Notes: generated by a model from the sequence alone, not told the origin. A stretch of DNA of 64,000 nt from Glandiceps talaboti (GCF_964340395.1 NC_135557.1:14841367-14905366); one strand, 5' to 3'; positions 19,976-33,590 are shown, counted from the stretch's first letter. Numbers and translations: made by a program.

Positions 19976-22796
19976 TGGCTAGGAGTAGAGAGAGGCTATA
20001 TAGGTTGTCCACTGATTCATGTGCCCATTACAAAGCTCGTTGTAGCTGAAATATACCTGCCGCTGTATTAATAATATCATAAAGCCATTAAGTTGAGCAA
20101 GTACGGTTCACAAAAGTCATCCACAGAACCAAGCCACACGCTTATTATTTGGTCGAATATAAACGGTAAGTACAACATCTAAATCTAGTAGGGCGTTTAA
20201 CTTTAGGCTATAGTCTTGCTGATTGGTATAAGCCCACGTATAGTTTGTCCGTACCCATAGCAGACTTCACTGCACTTCACGTTAAATGTCTCTTGTGTCT
20301 GGTAGTACGATCATAGAGTCGGACTGCTGCTGGGGTTAAAAACTCACGAGAACTCACCGATAATTACATTAGGCGGAAGTTAATATTCCCAGAAGGGTTC
20401 ATAAGACAGTTTTAAACAGTTCCTTCTAGCTACTTACGGACGAAATGACAACGCCCCTTTCAATACATGGATACTCTTGCTTGTCTCTCTTCGAACAGCA
20501 AGACGTCTAGTATGCCCCCACTCTCCAACTGACTGCAAGTAGAACCTTCTGTGTATATCAGTCTCGCAATGTTTTATTCGATATCAAAATCCATTCAACC
20601 CATAATATAATTATGGGCAAAACACTCTAATACACAATAACCTTTTAAGCATATTCATGAGATACTGTGTGTGTAAAAACCCATGCAAATAACATGTCTA
20701 TGGATAGATCTGATGCTGGGTGATTATCCTAATACAATCGTGTGATCTCAAAACCATTCTCTATAATGTAAATGGGCCTAATAGTTAAGTAAGTATATTA
20801 TAATGCAATTAAAGTGTATAGCATATAGCCTATGCAATGTATGAGCTACGTTTCCACCTCACACGCAACCGATGTATACATCATATAGCATTATTATGAT
20901 CTTACACGTATTTACAGTTAGCTCTCCAAATGAATAAAGTCAAATCACAACAACCCATAGCTATAATATTTGTAGAATATGCACATTCATATTGTCATTT
21001 AGACTATACGGCGAAAAATCGGAGCCATTTATAAACTTAAAAAACTAAAATATTGATTTTACTGTACGAGACATTTGTTTAACCGCATATATTAGAAACG
21101 CTTTTCATTCCTATTCCAATTGTAGTTTCTTATCTCAAAAAATGACTGTCCGTGCTATCTCACATAACCAGTTTAGGACTCCCTCTTTGCCACTTTTTTC
21201 AATAAACTAGAAATTAATCGATTTATATAACCTGTATAGGTTTTTGGTTAGTACATTTGTTTATGATTTACTGCACAATAATTGATGATTACTGGAATTT
21301 GTTAAATTATGACTACAATACACGACAAAAAGACCAGGATAATTTATGTGCACCTTCTATAAAAATATTATGGTAAACATTCAATGACATACATAGGCAA
21401 AATCACATGTAAGTTTATACAACACGCTAGAGAAATGAACCGAGAAGACAGGGTTTCATAGCGTCATTACGTAAAGATTTATTGAAAGAGTATACCTTTA
21501 ATTTTGTTAAATTGTTTATTCACCAGATACAAAAAAGAAAATTACGTACATTTCAAAAAAGAGGTTGATGGGATAGTATATCTGGTGAGGGAATGGAATA
21601 TTTCGCCATGGAAATAGTTCGATCTGAACTAGTCTAGTCTGTGACCCTGACAAATAAATATACAAGGAAAAATACAAGTGTGTAACTAGGCAACAAAAAG
21701 TAAGAAAAGAAAGAAAGGGGATGATATCTACAAATATCATACAATAATTGTACAAAATATTTACATGTCTCATAATAATTTAAATAAATTTATAATGATG
21801 AAACGTTGTTGACCGGCTTACTGTGCAGTTTATCGATATGTCATATTCACGGGGAAGTACTCACTCGCACTGCTGTTCCAATCGTCAGTCTAACGTTGAA
21901 TTGGCCGACCAACTAGTTTCTTCTCAGCCCATCGCTTCTACGAGGTACCGTACCGTCTTGGACTGTGTGTTGAAATGAACACACAACGAAGAGTACGTAT
22001 CTGATTCAACGAACACCAAGCTAACCACTTGGGTGATTTCATTACATGACCAATCTCCGACTCCGTTCCTTTTCAACTGGGCTAAAACCCAACTTAAATA
22101 CATTTCAAAGTTTACATAAATCTCTATTCTTAGAGTATGACGTATTCTTAAAAAGACATCATCCGAGATTCAATATCCAATCACCTTGTCTTGATTAATA
22201 ATACAAGTTCATATCTCAAAGACAATAACATAGTTGTGTAATATTATAATACTTCTACAAAACAATGAAGTCATATAATGAAGTTCAAAAATTAACACGT
22301 ATGTCATATTAAAACTTGTTGACAGTTCAATCGTACCTGGTACAAACAATTCCGGTTGTTACTAACGGAATGTCACTGTATGTACAGTTTAAATGCTTTT
22401 TGACTTTTACCAAAATTTACCAAAATATCCTGAATGGATATAATGTAGGTCTGTGACTCGTAACACTAATGAGATAAAGAAATAAATACATGTCATGCGT
22501 TTTCTATGAATTACTCAGGTGAGCCTTTAAGGTTGATTTGAATCTGTTCCTATCAGTGATGTCTTTAATGTGACTTGCTAATAGATTCCAGTGATGAGTG
22601 GCTGCATATCTAGATCTTACACTGTGCTTACTTTATGTGTTAGGGCAACTTTGGGTAGTAGACAATGCGATGTGTAGCGAAACGAGTAGGATAGGAATAT
22701 GAAATTGTATAAAAATAGCCGTTTACATCACGGACAAAATGATTGTGTAACAATTAAAAATAAGAGGCAGGTGTGAAATACACAAAATTTGTAAAT
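19976..22796. other. Non-coding stretch, no gene recognised
   Basis: About 2.8 kb of AT-rich sequence. The longest open frames are below 90 codons and show no domain, no convincing splice structure and no repeat shared with other parts of the window. Confidence 0.5.
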
Positions 22797-22955
22797 TGGT
22801 GAAATATGTAGCTGTTTGAATAAAGGGTCAGTGTGGGCACGAAAGTCAGAGAAAGTGATAAGACGTATACATTTCTTTTATAGTTCCAAGAAAGAAGTGT
22901 AAGTATTGCCCCAGATTTCGACACAGTTATTAGCTTACGTGTGGAAGAATTAGCG
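22797..22955. repeat. Duplicated ~155-bp segment, copy 1
   Basis: Nearly identical to 25672-25827, beginning TGGTGAAATATGTAGCTG and ending about TTACGTGTGGAAGAATTAG. It is probably the 3' part of the LINE family to its right. Confidence 0.85.
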
Positions 22956-24160
22956 AGTTGTACAATAACAGAAGGATAGATATCGGAATAAAGTGACTAC
23001 ATCGACGGCGTAGTGAAATAAGTCCGACCTTTGGGGCAATAGATTTGACAAATGTTTGGATGTGGGACATCCAGTTAAAAGTGATGTCAAGAGAAACGGC
23101 AAGATACGTTGTCGAGGAGACGTTGTTCAATTCACTTCCATCAATTCCCAAACTGCCCGCTCTACGTTCACAAGTTTACGGGGTGTTTTAATGACCATGT
23201 AATTAGTTTTTTTCAACATTGACCGTTAGTCTGTTCGCTCGACACCAGTTACACACCTTCTGGAAGTCTGCAATATGTGGGTAAGATTAATCATTTTTCC
23301 CTTGATAAATTTCGATAAGTTGGTGTCATCTGCGAAAAGCCGAAACTGGAAGGAGTTGGTAGAATTTGCTATGTCGTCGATATATATTAAGAATAGAATG
23401 CGGCCAATAATGGTAACGTACTGCTGTCGGTTGGTGAGATATATAGTGGAATGCCTCTTGTGCCATAATGCTCTAGTTTATGAATTAAGATGCCACGGTT
23501 TATGGTATCAAACGTTTTTTTAAAGGTCTATGTGTTTACTATTATCAGAGACCAGGTCTGCAAGGGCCAATTTTGTGTTATAATTTTTTGCGGAACCCAA
23601 ATTGTGTATCTCAATGAATATTTTTATCTTCAAGAAAATTGATAAACTGTTTATTTACAATTTTACTAAATGTAGGAAAAATTGGAATGGGTCTATAGTT
23701 GCTGACGTTGTTAACTGCACCTTTAAAAAATATAAATTAGTATTATTGTGACCATTTTCAAAGAATCTGGGAATATTACTTGGCCCAGTGAACTATTTAC
23801 GATGTGTGCAAGAGGACGAGCGATGATATGTGCAGCATGTGTGACAAGTCTTGGGTGAATTTTGTAGTGTCCAACAGCTAGCTTTACGAGGGTCTAAAGT
23901 GTTGATTTCATTTAAAACATCTTGTTCAGGGTGTAAGAAGAAAGAGTTGAGATAGTTACCGTCGAGATATTGTGTGAAATTGGAGGCTGATGTAATATTT
24001 GATGCAAGGCTTGGCCCCAAAGCTTTTGAAAAAGTCGTTAAATTCGTTCGCGATATCGGAACTTTCTGTCAGGGGACCATTGTTCCCGGGCCACTCAAGG
24101 TATTCAATTCCATCCCGTTTGCACAGTCACGACAGTACCGTTATGTAATTGTATAATTAA
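22797..24160 (-). pseudogene. Degraded LINE reverse-transcriptase fragment
   Basis: Minus-strand frames contain reverse-transcriptase landmarks separated by frameshifts: LDPRKAS (pre-finger region, ~23.9 kb), YIDDIANS followed by FADDTNL (catalytic F/Y-x-DD box, ~23.35 kb), and at 22930-23151 a frame with LDITFNWMSHI and LLLYNSLILPH, the C-terminal thumb region of CR1/Jockey-type LINEs. The order on the minus strand is correct for one element. Multiple stops show that it is dead. Its 3' part (22797-22955) recurs at 25672. Confidence 0.75.
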
Positions 24161-25671
24161 ATTATTAATTAAGCATAGTCACTCCACCTTGGTTGAGGGG
24201 CTATGCATTATCAGTGTGTGTGTGTCAATGACCATTTGGGTGTTGTGGTGTTGGTTTTGGTCAGGACGCTTGTGAAGGGGTTTGGGGTGACGGATGAGGA
24301 GTACCCAATACAATGTACAGATTAAAGGACAATTGACGAAGATCAGATAGCATTTCAAGTTTCAAATTTGAGTGAAAGGTGTAGTGTTACGATCCAAAAT
24401 GTTATATTTTTAGGTTTGTGTTTGAAGACTATTTCGTTATTAAATCTCGACTGAAGGTCAAACCATTTTGAAGCATCATACACACCCTAACCCATACAGG
24501 AACCCCCCCCCCCCCGGGGTCAAGTTTGAAACGGTGAATCAGGTGTGAAGGTGTTATGATTTCCCATTCATGTCATGCTTTCTCACAGCAATACATGTAT
24601 AAATACAATATGCAGTGCAATACAGTTATATCATGTGATATCCACATACACGTATTATCCTTTGTAGAACTTAATGAATTGTGTGACAACTGTTCAATAC
24701 ATGCAGTGTCAGTAGGTATACGTGTTTGCATTACATTGCTATTATCCTGTGACAATGGCATGCCCGGCAGAGTTATGTACTCTTTGTTTAATGCTAAGCC
24801 TGGCAGTCTTTTATTTTCAGAACTCAGACAGGTCATAACATTTACGAAATTGGTGAATTGCCAAATTTATAAGATTTATATATACACTCAACGATACGCT
24901 TTACTCTATAAATCGTATAGAGCGTATGACAGGTAAAACCATTAATACGCTATGAAATATAACACTATCGAGAAGAATTTCATTCTAAATTTATTATGAA
25001 CCAGATTTAAACTGAATGCCTTCCATAAGGAATTTCATGATTTATGCAAGAAATTTAGCTCTATATCTGTGATTCGTCAAATCCCAATGAAAGTTAATAG
25101 TTATCAAAAATGTTGTTGAAATGCCCGCCACGCCTCCTATTCTAAGCAAAGGAAAGCTTGCCATCCTCGACTTCACTCGGCTTTCGTGATCCCCTACATA
25201 CCCGGGATATGGCATGTGCGTGTTGAACTTCCTTCTGTCCCACCACAAGTTTACGGGAAAATTGACAATTTTTTGTCAAGATTTTGTTGAGTGGCGCGCC
25301 CTCACTGTACACTATCACGACTATTATATAGAGGTCAATGTATAGGTCACCATTATTGATACATTGTCGCGAAATTTTCTTCGCAGGCTAGGCGAGGCTT
25401 GGTCTATTTTCCATATTTTGACCACACATATGATTTGGGTATAAATTATAGATTATTACACTTGATAAATATGTGAGAGTGTATTTATATCCTGAGATAC
25501 AGAGCTAGATAAATGATTATGTACAAGCCTTGCAACAAACAGCGGTAGTTTGTTATCGAGAGAAATCAGAAAAGAACACGGTAAAAAGGAGACGGTTCGC
25601 AGTCAATATGATACTTCCTAAACTTCTAATCGAAAATCTAAAAACACACGATTTCTCTTTATTCATCATTT
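24161..25671. other. Non-coding stretch, no gene recognised
   Basis: Contains a C-run at about 24498. The overlapping ~126-codon and ~87-codon open frames near 24.6-24.9 kb on opposite strands lack any recognisable feature. Confidence 0.45.
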
Positions 25672-25827
25672 ATGGTGAAATATGTAGCTGTTTGAATAAA
25701 GGGTCAGTGTGGGCACGAAAGTCAGAGAAAGTGATAAGACGTGTAAATTTCTTTTATTGTTCCAAGAAAGAAGTGTAAATATTGCCCCAGATTTCGACAC
25801 AGTAGCTTACGTGTGGAAGAATTAGTG
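25672..25827. repeat. Duplicated ~155-bp segment, copy 2
   Basis: Direct copy of 22797-22955 with a few substitutions and a short deletion (TTATTAGC reduced to TAGC). Likely a short LINE 3' fragment. Confidence 0.85.
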
Positions 25828-26110
25828 TGTGAAATTTGAAAATGATAAATCCATATTTGACGAAATTGAAACGATGATAAATATTTCACCTGTTTGTGAA
25901 CTCCGCATTCATTGTAAACCTATTTTAAGACAGAAAAAAATTGTTTTCTGGTGAGTTAAATACTCACTTAAATACTCTGCCTTGGAGTCTTCTTTCTTCT
26001 CGTGTTTGTCCAGCCAATGCAGCGTGCAGATCCAAGGGAAACACAAAATAAGGTTGGCACGTACGAAACCCCTGAAAACAGAGTCTTTCTCAGTGTATAG
26101 CTATGTAGAG

Positions 26111-26350
26111 GACGAGTATAAAGTTGGCATCAGATTCAGATTCAGGTAGCGTCATATTGAGCATCAGATAGCCTCAGATCCGAATACACCCGACAGCAGT
26201 GAAGCAGAATCCTTCCCTGTAGTCTCAACGGTATTATTTAAGGTTTGAGTCCCTTGGGTGTCTTCGGATCTGAGGCCATCTGACGCTCAATATAACGTTC
26301 ATAAGATAACGCTACCTGAATCTGAATCTGAGGCCAACTTTATACTCGTT
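26111..26350. mobile_element. Foldback/MITE-like element, copy 1
   Basis: The left end GACGAGTATAAAGTTGGC plus CATCAGATTCAGATTCAGG is inverted at the right end (CCTGAATCTGAATCTGAGGCCAACTTTATACTCGTT). The arms extend inward with further inverted matches (GCGTCAT / GACGCTCAATAT..; CCTCAGATCCGA / TCGGATCTGAGG). No coding sequence, so it is non-autonomous. Copy 2 lies at 34763-34903. Confidence 0.8.
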
Positions 26351-26351
26351 C

Positions 26352-26580
26352 GATCGATTAATTACTCAAATTGGTCATTAACATTCATCGGATTATTATC
26401 AAAACCTAATCAGTTCTGGCCATTACCCTATGGAACATGTCTATGAAATTTCATTTGAATTGATGTAGCCGTTCTTTCGGAAATCGTGATACAGACACAC
26501 ACACACACGCACAGACACACAGACTTCATCGGTATATTATCACCTTCCTTACAGAAGGTAAAAGCGATAGAGAATGAAAA
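26352..26580. repeat. SINE-like interspersed unit, copy 1
   Basis: Shares with 35140-35370 the order AAAACCTAATCAG, a CATTACCCTA-type block, AAATTTCATT..AATTGA, a CAGACA/CACA-rich tract and a terminal small hairpin (ACCTTC..GAAGGT) followed by AAAA. No promoter boxes were confirmed, so the SINE label is tentative. Confidence 0.55.
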
Positions 26581-29500
26581 ATTCTGAAATATACAAATCA
26601 AGCTGACTAGGTTTGATATGTTAGAAATGTAATTTCTTACTGCAAGACGTATACAAAGAAAAATTATGGTCAACGATATATACCATATGTATATATTAAG
26701 AATATAAATTAAGTCATTCAGTAATCATTGGTAACATTTACTTGACATAGGAGTGGTTTAATGGTGAAAATTGTCTTTATGTAATACTTAATTTACAAAT
26801 TAGACCCATTCAAAATATATAATACAAAAAAGAGCACACATAAAGGTTGTTTAGTATAAACGTGTGCTGGTCATAAAATTCATGTTATTCATGATACTAT
26901 TTCATAAACATATTTGCTGACCATATTATGCTATCTTACTAGATCTTCCTACATGATGAGACACAAGTGTACTAGTGTTGTCGATATCAATATCTAGCAA
27001 AAATGAATGTTGATTGTATATACAACGGAAACTTACTAACACGGTATAGGCGATATGTTATTTACCTTAATTAACATACTTAGTAAAATATTAATGATAT
27101 TAATATTGAAAAAGAGGAGTTCTTATGACCATAAGATTACACTAGAGTATTTACTCATCCTCAGAGCCATCCATACACATGTTACATGCATGGGATTTTA
27201 CACACACATTATCTCATGAATATGCTAATTTGCTAATTATCAAAATGCCCGTTTATAGCCATGTTCAACCACTTGGATATTCCTAGACCTTTGATATGTT
27301 GCTTATATTGCAATTAATACAATTTTTGGCAAAAGTGTTTGCTAGATTGACTGGACTAGATTCATAAAACAATAAATTATAAAAACACCAATATGACTAT
27401 AGCAGCTGATAATATCTGAATTGTAATTTATCACTCAATGTGACACTCGTGACCATAGAACAACATGACCCGACCTATCGTGATGTCTCATTAATTCATA
27501 TGACCTCAAAACACGTATATCTTGTTTCCATTTGATTTATTCTAGTCTAGCATTTTTTGTACTTTAAACAATCGCAATCTTTATTTATTGATTATTTGAC
27601 AAATTATTTTGTATTTTGCATTTCTGTAAAGTCCGGCATATCTCATTTTTTTTGGTTCTGGATGTTGGGGCTTTTGTTAGGTATTGGCAAATCCTACCAG
27701 ATTTGATTAAATACTTTTGGAACAGTAATAACAAGTATTAAGCCATTGTGTGTTTAGTCAAAAATCATTTATGATACATGGTTCAGATAACAATTTCTGG
27801 CTAAAAGGCCTGTGTAATATGATCATATTAAAATTATGATTACATAGCTTTCGTCATTTCAGCCTTAAACAGATGGCGGGGTTAACGGTTTTAATATTTT
27901 ATTTATTGAAATGATATTAATTTTGGCGGAGATGACATATTGGAGGGGGCCGACCTTCGTGCATTTTGTGATTTAAAAAAACAAACAATAATATTTTTGA
28001 AGAAACGCCTCTACATCTGAACCCAAGCCCTTACTCACTCAGTTCTAGCTCACCCGTGCAGTTAACCAATTAAAAGCGACCTTACATTAGCATTGGAGGA
28101 TTGAATTACAGGCATCACGGGAATTGCCCTGGATGACAAGGTACTGATGTTGTCGGCTAATTAGTCAGTAATATTGAGAGTTCAATAAAATGATGTATAA
28201 AAGTCCAGAGGAAAACATTTCATGTACAGGTTATAAGTTGGCGTAAACATATTTGTATTAATAATAATATACACAACTTTACTTTGGTTCACACTTTGCT
28301 AAAATTTGCTAATGTTTGTCTTCATTCAACACCATCGATGTATAAAAGTAAAGACACCAAAGACGGCAACAAATCATAAATATTGTTATTATGAGTGGTG
28401 TACCAACAATGCAATTAATGTCGTAACGTTTACGCGGTTTACTCAGACCATGCAGGTCTCATACTTAACTCCGTACTCGGACACAAATCAGAGATAGCCT
28501 AGATAGTACGTGACAATAGTAATTCAATCATCAACCATACCAATGTAAAAAATCAGTAACGTATATTGAAGTTGTAGACGGCAAATAGACAGATTTGGAT
28601 GCAAGGAAGAATATTATCGAGTTATAATAGTTGTATGTTGGTGAAAATGCATGTAGCATACGAATAATTGCAGAATTGTTGCGATGCCGAAGTCAACTGT
28701 TCACGACATAATGTATGCGATAACGTAATGTTAAATCAGAATACAGTTGTCAGGAACTAGATTAATACAAAAAATACATGGAAAAACAAAGACGTCAGAT
28801 ATTTCTCCTGTCTTTCTACATCACAATCTACTCCATTTTGTTTGCTTCACTTTTTTCACAAACCAGTGAGAAGCAAAGAAAAATTGCAAGCAGGGCAAAT
28901 TTGGCAACTCACTACTCACTTGGTTCATGTATTTTTAGGGAAGGGTGCTGGGTGGATGTGTTCCAAATAACCATTACGTGATTTACGTCAGTTCATGGCT
29001 TAGGTGATTTTGATTTTAGGTCATCATGCATGGACTGCAGCTCTTCAGTTGTTCTGTGGGTGTATATCTGGCGAATTCTACCACAATACGAGATTTGAAT
29101 TCCATACATACTGATGTTCCATGTACACAGAGCACACACTATTTGCTAGCAAATATTAAAAGTATAAATTTGCTGCCATATAACAAAGAAAGGCCGAGCA
29201 TGGGAAGTATTTCCGAAGACAGCATTTTATTGACAGAAACTATTTGTGATTCATTTGATATGAGTAAGAAAGAGAGAATGATAATTCTGTTAGTACATTT
29301 AATTTATGAATAGTGGTTCAAGAAATGCACACATACGTTTATTTTTTTATAAGATGATAGGATATTTCTATATTCTTCGATCATTTCATTGTTCTTACAC
29401 CTACGACACACCAGGCAGTCACCCCATGTGTACCCAGACCCAACATTTATTGTGTAGTTTTTGTAAACTATAAACATAAGAAATGCATAAATTAGTTTCT

Positions 29501-29818
29501 GCTGAGTCAGTATGCGGTGACGTCGTTTACAAAATGTAAACATGTGTCGCGGTAATTGTCGATGGAATTCTGAATATTACGGACTAATTAGCTTGCAACA
29601 TCAGTAAGTTGTCGTCCGAGAAATTCCTGCGATGCTTGTAAACGACAAAACGGACGTACCAAACACAAATATAACGAATATGTTACAATACCAAGAGGTC
29701 ATGCATAATTGTCAATTCTTTATTTACTTTGCTGTTATTTACTTCTTATCAGTTACATAATTAGACAATACAAAACAAAGTCACAAAGGAAACGTGTTGG
29801 AGAATGTAATGATACAAA
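26581..29818. other. Non-coding stretch, no gene recognised
   Basis: AT-rich. Short frames at about 28.78 kb (67 codons with a hydrophobic N-terminus) and 29.03-29.31 kb (95 codons) have no recognisable domain or supporting splice sites. A weak LTR-like match within it is listed separately. Confidence 0.45.
27405..27520. repeat. Possible decayed LTR fragment related to the young element
   Basis: The run TTTATCAC..TGTGACACT, then AACATG.CC, then TCTCATTAAT and GACCTCA follows the same order and spacing as the LTR segment at about 4410-4510. Similarity is partial, and only the U3-side part is visible. Confidence 0.45.
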
Positions 29819-30094
29819 TTACCTTGATATATGAACAGAACGTAGGATGCCTGCTTGTTTTAAATATCTACCTAAATTGAAAATCTGCTTTCCATTTTCC
29901 ATGGATAGTAATTGTACAAGTTTAAAGGCGGATGTTTTTTCTCTCTCAATAATATGGCTTAAGAAAACAGACTCGCAATTCTCTGTATAATGGACATTTG
30001 GTATGAAATGGAATTCGTCCTCGACATCATTACAGTGTGAACAATTTATCATACTTCTCAATGTACAATAATAACGCCTAATTTCTATGGTCAA
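29819..30094 (-). pseudogene. LINE C-terminal zinc-knuckle-like fragment
   Basis: A ~90-codon minus-strand frame has the layout CSHCNDVEDEFHF followed by a hydrophobic helix and ending near a Leu/Lys-rich tail. This matches the C-terminal C-x2-C..EDE-x-HF region often found after the reverse transcriptase in LINE ORF2 proteins. The usual last Cys or His ligands are not clear. No reverse-transcriptase part is seen upstream, so this is a fragment. Confidence 0.55.
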
Positions 30095-31149
30095 AAGGTG
30101 GGACGAGAGACGATTATGGAAATCAATTTCTTATACAAACTTGGCAGCGGCTTACCAACTAATATTGCAAACGGGATGCATCATTCAAGTGTTTGTATAA
30201 TACGTAGCATGCAGCTAGCAGTAAACAAGTCTTACACAGACAAAGAAACCCTGGTTGTCTCAGTGATCACTGTTGATTATTATTGGCATCCCTTTATCTT
30301 GGCTCCGATGCAACCACGCGTACGTACACTATCATATCATGTAGTAGTTTACAACGAGGAATGAACTTATCACCAACGGTCGATACCATTCATTTAGATG
30401 TGATTGGTAATTACGTGCGATAAAAACATAATTATCGATTAATCAGAATACAAAGAATAACTTTAATCTCAATAAGTACAAGCATTTAGAATTTTTTTAA
30501 AAAATGAATGAAAACTTCAAATTGCAAATCAAATTAAAAACATACAAAAGTTTGAGGCGCTTTATTCCCGTCGCTTTAGTTTATCACTCCCCGTTTACTT
30601 TTAGAAATCCACGCAATCTCACTAACATGGCACACGCGCGTGCACGTGACGACAATGCAAGTGTGTTGAGCTATGTTTAGGCTACAAAATGGTATAGGCT
30701 TTCCAAGCACAGGTACCAAAATATCCATCCAAAGTTGCGTTCAAGGAAACCGTTAGTTGCGTTATGATTGAACACAGTGCCGCTTTATATAGTTGAGGAT
30801 GAGTAGCCTTCCATGCCTTCCATTTTTAAGGGAATATTGATAAATTATCCATGATTTCGCAGTTGTGTCACCATCAAGGTCGTGACCTTTTATTTGCGTT
30901 GTTTTAGTACACACACGCTGTGCAGATGCACACGTAAACACCTTGTGAATGTGATACAATGTTACACAGTGTAACAATATCATCATGCCTGGAATCACGT
31001 ATTGTCATACTTTTATTCATATACATGGCAAGTACCAAGCTCCCAATTGTTATGACTTGAAACGTGAATGGGAAATGTTGAATAATTAGTTATGGGTGTA
31101 AAACGTCAACCTTTACACCTCCTACGTATACACACCAACCATAAGTGAT
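30095..31149. other. Non-coding stretch with one short duplicate
   Basis: A block of about 75 bp (about 30717-30790, containing GTTGCGTTCAAGGAAACCGT) recurs at about 39482-39555. Otherwise nothing is recognised. Confidence 0.5.
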
Positions 31150-31860
31150 ATTCCTCTAAAGTTCTCCCAACATTTTTCATTATTATGTACTATATAAACA
31201 CCTCCACTTGTAATAATAATAATAATAATAATTATAAAATAAGTATATAATAATACTAATTTTTATAATAATCAAGTTTATTTGTATATTAACCACCCTA
31301 CCTGGGGTAGTTTTGTATGCTGAGTTCAAAATAGGGGGTCATTTTATGAACATCTGTTGCCATGGTAACCGAAATCACCATAACATGTTAACCATTTTTT
31401 CCAAAATTTGACATAAAACATTGAAAAAAAGATAATACAGTGAAAAAATGCCCTTGCATTAGACATGTATGAGTTAGTGCTACCTGGTGTAACATAAATT
31501 GTTAAAATTGGATAGCTGTTTCCATGGAAACGTATGGTAGACGTGAAAATTATGTTTTCATTATATACACATACATCTCACAAATAACATTATTAATCTG
31601 ATAAATATCTTTTTATTTGCACATTGACCCCAGTACCAAGGGTAGTTTGTCATGCTGAATGAAATAAAAGTGGTCATTTAATGAACATCAGTTGCCATGG
31701 TAACCAAAATAACCATATTATGTGATTTTTTGAAAAATTAGACATAAAACACTTTTAAAATTTAAAATTTAGGAAAAAACATCATTGCTGTTTGAATGTA
31801 TGGGTTGGTGATATATGTTGTAACAAGGTTTCATGATTTTTGAAATTATCTGTATCAAAC
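31150..31860. repeat. X-box-rich tandem repeat, locus 1
   Basis: Begins with ATTCCTCTAAA and an (AAT)n tract, as at 38055, then about two units of a ~335-bp repeat. Each unit has a block GGTAGTTT.TATGCTGA and the palindrome GTTGCCATGGTAAC (31356 and 31691); the first unit also has the perfect palindrome GTTTCCATGGAAAC (31518). The second unit is truncated. No ORF. Confidence 0.85.
31356..31369. promoter_or_regulatory. X-box-like palindrome GTTGCCATGGTAAC
   Basis: Fits the RFX-family X-box consensus GTNRCC-N(0-3)-RGYAAC. It sits in a repeat, so function is unproven. Related sites: 31518, 31691, 38256, 38420, 38594 and 38749. Confidence 0.5.
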
Positions 31861-33476
31861 CTATGCAATTCTAAAACTCTAAAATCACCAGAATAAATTG
31901 TAAATACCTAAAATACCACCAGTTCTTGACAATTCCATTTACGCAGCGTTGTTAAGTCTTTTATCACAAAATCTTCAAAGTAAGTGTACACACACATTTG
32001 AGTACAAGTTGACATGATCGTTGACGCCATACTGTATATTATTGTTTGTACTTGGATTTTATCCAACAAAATATCGTCTGCTTTTAAATTCTCCAACTCA
32101 ACTGACAGCATGATGTGCATATGCGTATGTACATATTTCCCGGTCCCAGTGACATATGCCAAATTCAAACGATAAGGTCACAATATAGTTGGGATCGATC
32201 ACAGTATCACTATACATCGATTGTTACAGGAATATCAATATTATTATCCAGAATTTCTCAGTCGTGAAGATTGCTGACAAGTGCAGAATTATCAAGATGG
32301 CGAATGTAATATTTTGCGCGTGCAAGACGACTGACCTCACTAGAATGTATTACAATGTAGCTATAGTTATCACGCGAATCACGCATGTTATGTGCACTGC
32401 ATTTATGTGTGTATGCAGCATGCAGTACGAGGTGTGCCGTACACACATCATATACATACCAGATGTAAACTGAGCGCCTCCCGTAAGGGAAGCACCAGTT
32501 ATTAAAATAAAACTAAAAAAAAAAGTGGTATAAAGAAATTTGTATTGCTGATGAGAACTATGAAATTGGTATACACCATGATAATTTTTATTTCTGAACG
32601 ATGTATACCGTACTACATTTGTATATTTGTGAATGTTCGAAGAGCATGAAGTGAACTGTAAGTTCACGTAATGTGTTCGATCCTGTATTAATTAAATTAA
32701 ATTGCCTCAATTGAGCAATATAATGTGCTGAAGCCTCAAATGGGCAATATATATATTTGTTTCCTCAAATGGGTGATATATTTACACTTCCTCAAATGGG
32801 TGGTATATGAATACTTTTTCCTTTCAATGCCCTTTTTCCTTTCAATGCCCAAAAATGATCTAATATTTTATCCTGTAAAAGAAAATAGAAAAGAAAAATT
32901 AATATGTTGGAGCTTGGGAAAGGTTGAGAGAGACAGTCATTATCACTATATACAACTACTACTTTGTTGACTGTAAACTCCAAATTATGATATCTAGAAA
33001 GTGAGTAAATATACCTTCAGAACTGACACGTTACAACTGAATTTCTTTGTTTATTGCAAATGGGAATATGAATGGGTCAGTACACAGAGTTTATACATGC
33101 TCAAATAGTGTTTAGACACCAGTATAAAGTCTACATTTTCTAAAAAACAATAAACAAAATGACAAATGGATGAATACCTATTTGTCATTAATATATAAGT
33201 ATTTCTGATATTGATAGTGGAATTGGAAATGATACTGCCATTATAGGATTGATTTTTAACTAAACCACTCTTTTATGTTATGTTATGTTGTTGTTGTTGT
33301 TATGTTGTTGTTGTCATCATCATTGTTGTTGTGTATGTAGAGAAATAAGTTACAGTATAATCTTATATTAAGTGCAAAAATCGTAGCTTTCTTTTAATTG
33401 AAACACTTTCCTATTCTTTTATATATTTCTTTTTGTGTGGGTCAGTACAACTCAAGGCAAACACCCAGGTTTACAA
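31861..33476. other. Non-coding stretch, no gene recognised
   Basis: Holds a short direct repeat of CCTCAAATGGG motifs (about 32733-32800) and GTT-rich simple sequence near 33.28 kb. No gene recognised. Confidence 0.5.
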
Positions 33477-33590
33477 ATGTATGTATGTATGTATGTATGT
33501 ATGTATGTATGTATGTATGTATGTATGTATGTATGTATGTATGTGTGTGGTGGTGGAGTAATGTGTGTGTGTGTGTGTGTGTGTGTGTGG
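33477..33590. repeat. (ATGT)n then (GT)n microsatellites
   Basis: About 65 bp of ATGT units, a short GTGGTGG spacer, then about 28 bp of GT. Confidence 0.95.

Noticed and set aside
28778-28981. 67-codon frame with a hydrophobic, signal-like N-terminus
   Set aside because: No downstream exon, domain or homology recognised; it could be chance in AT-rich DNA.
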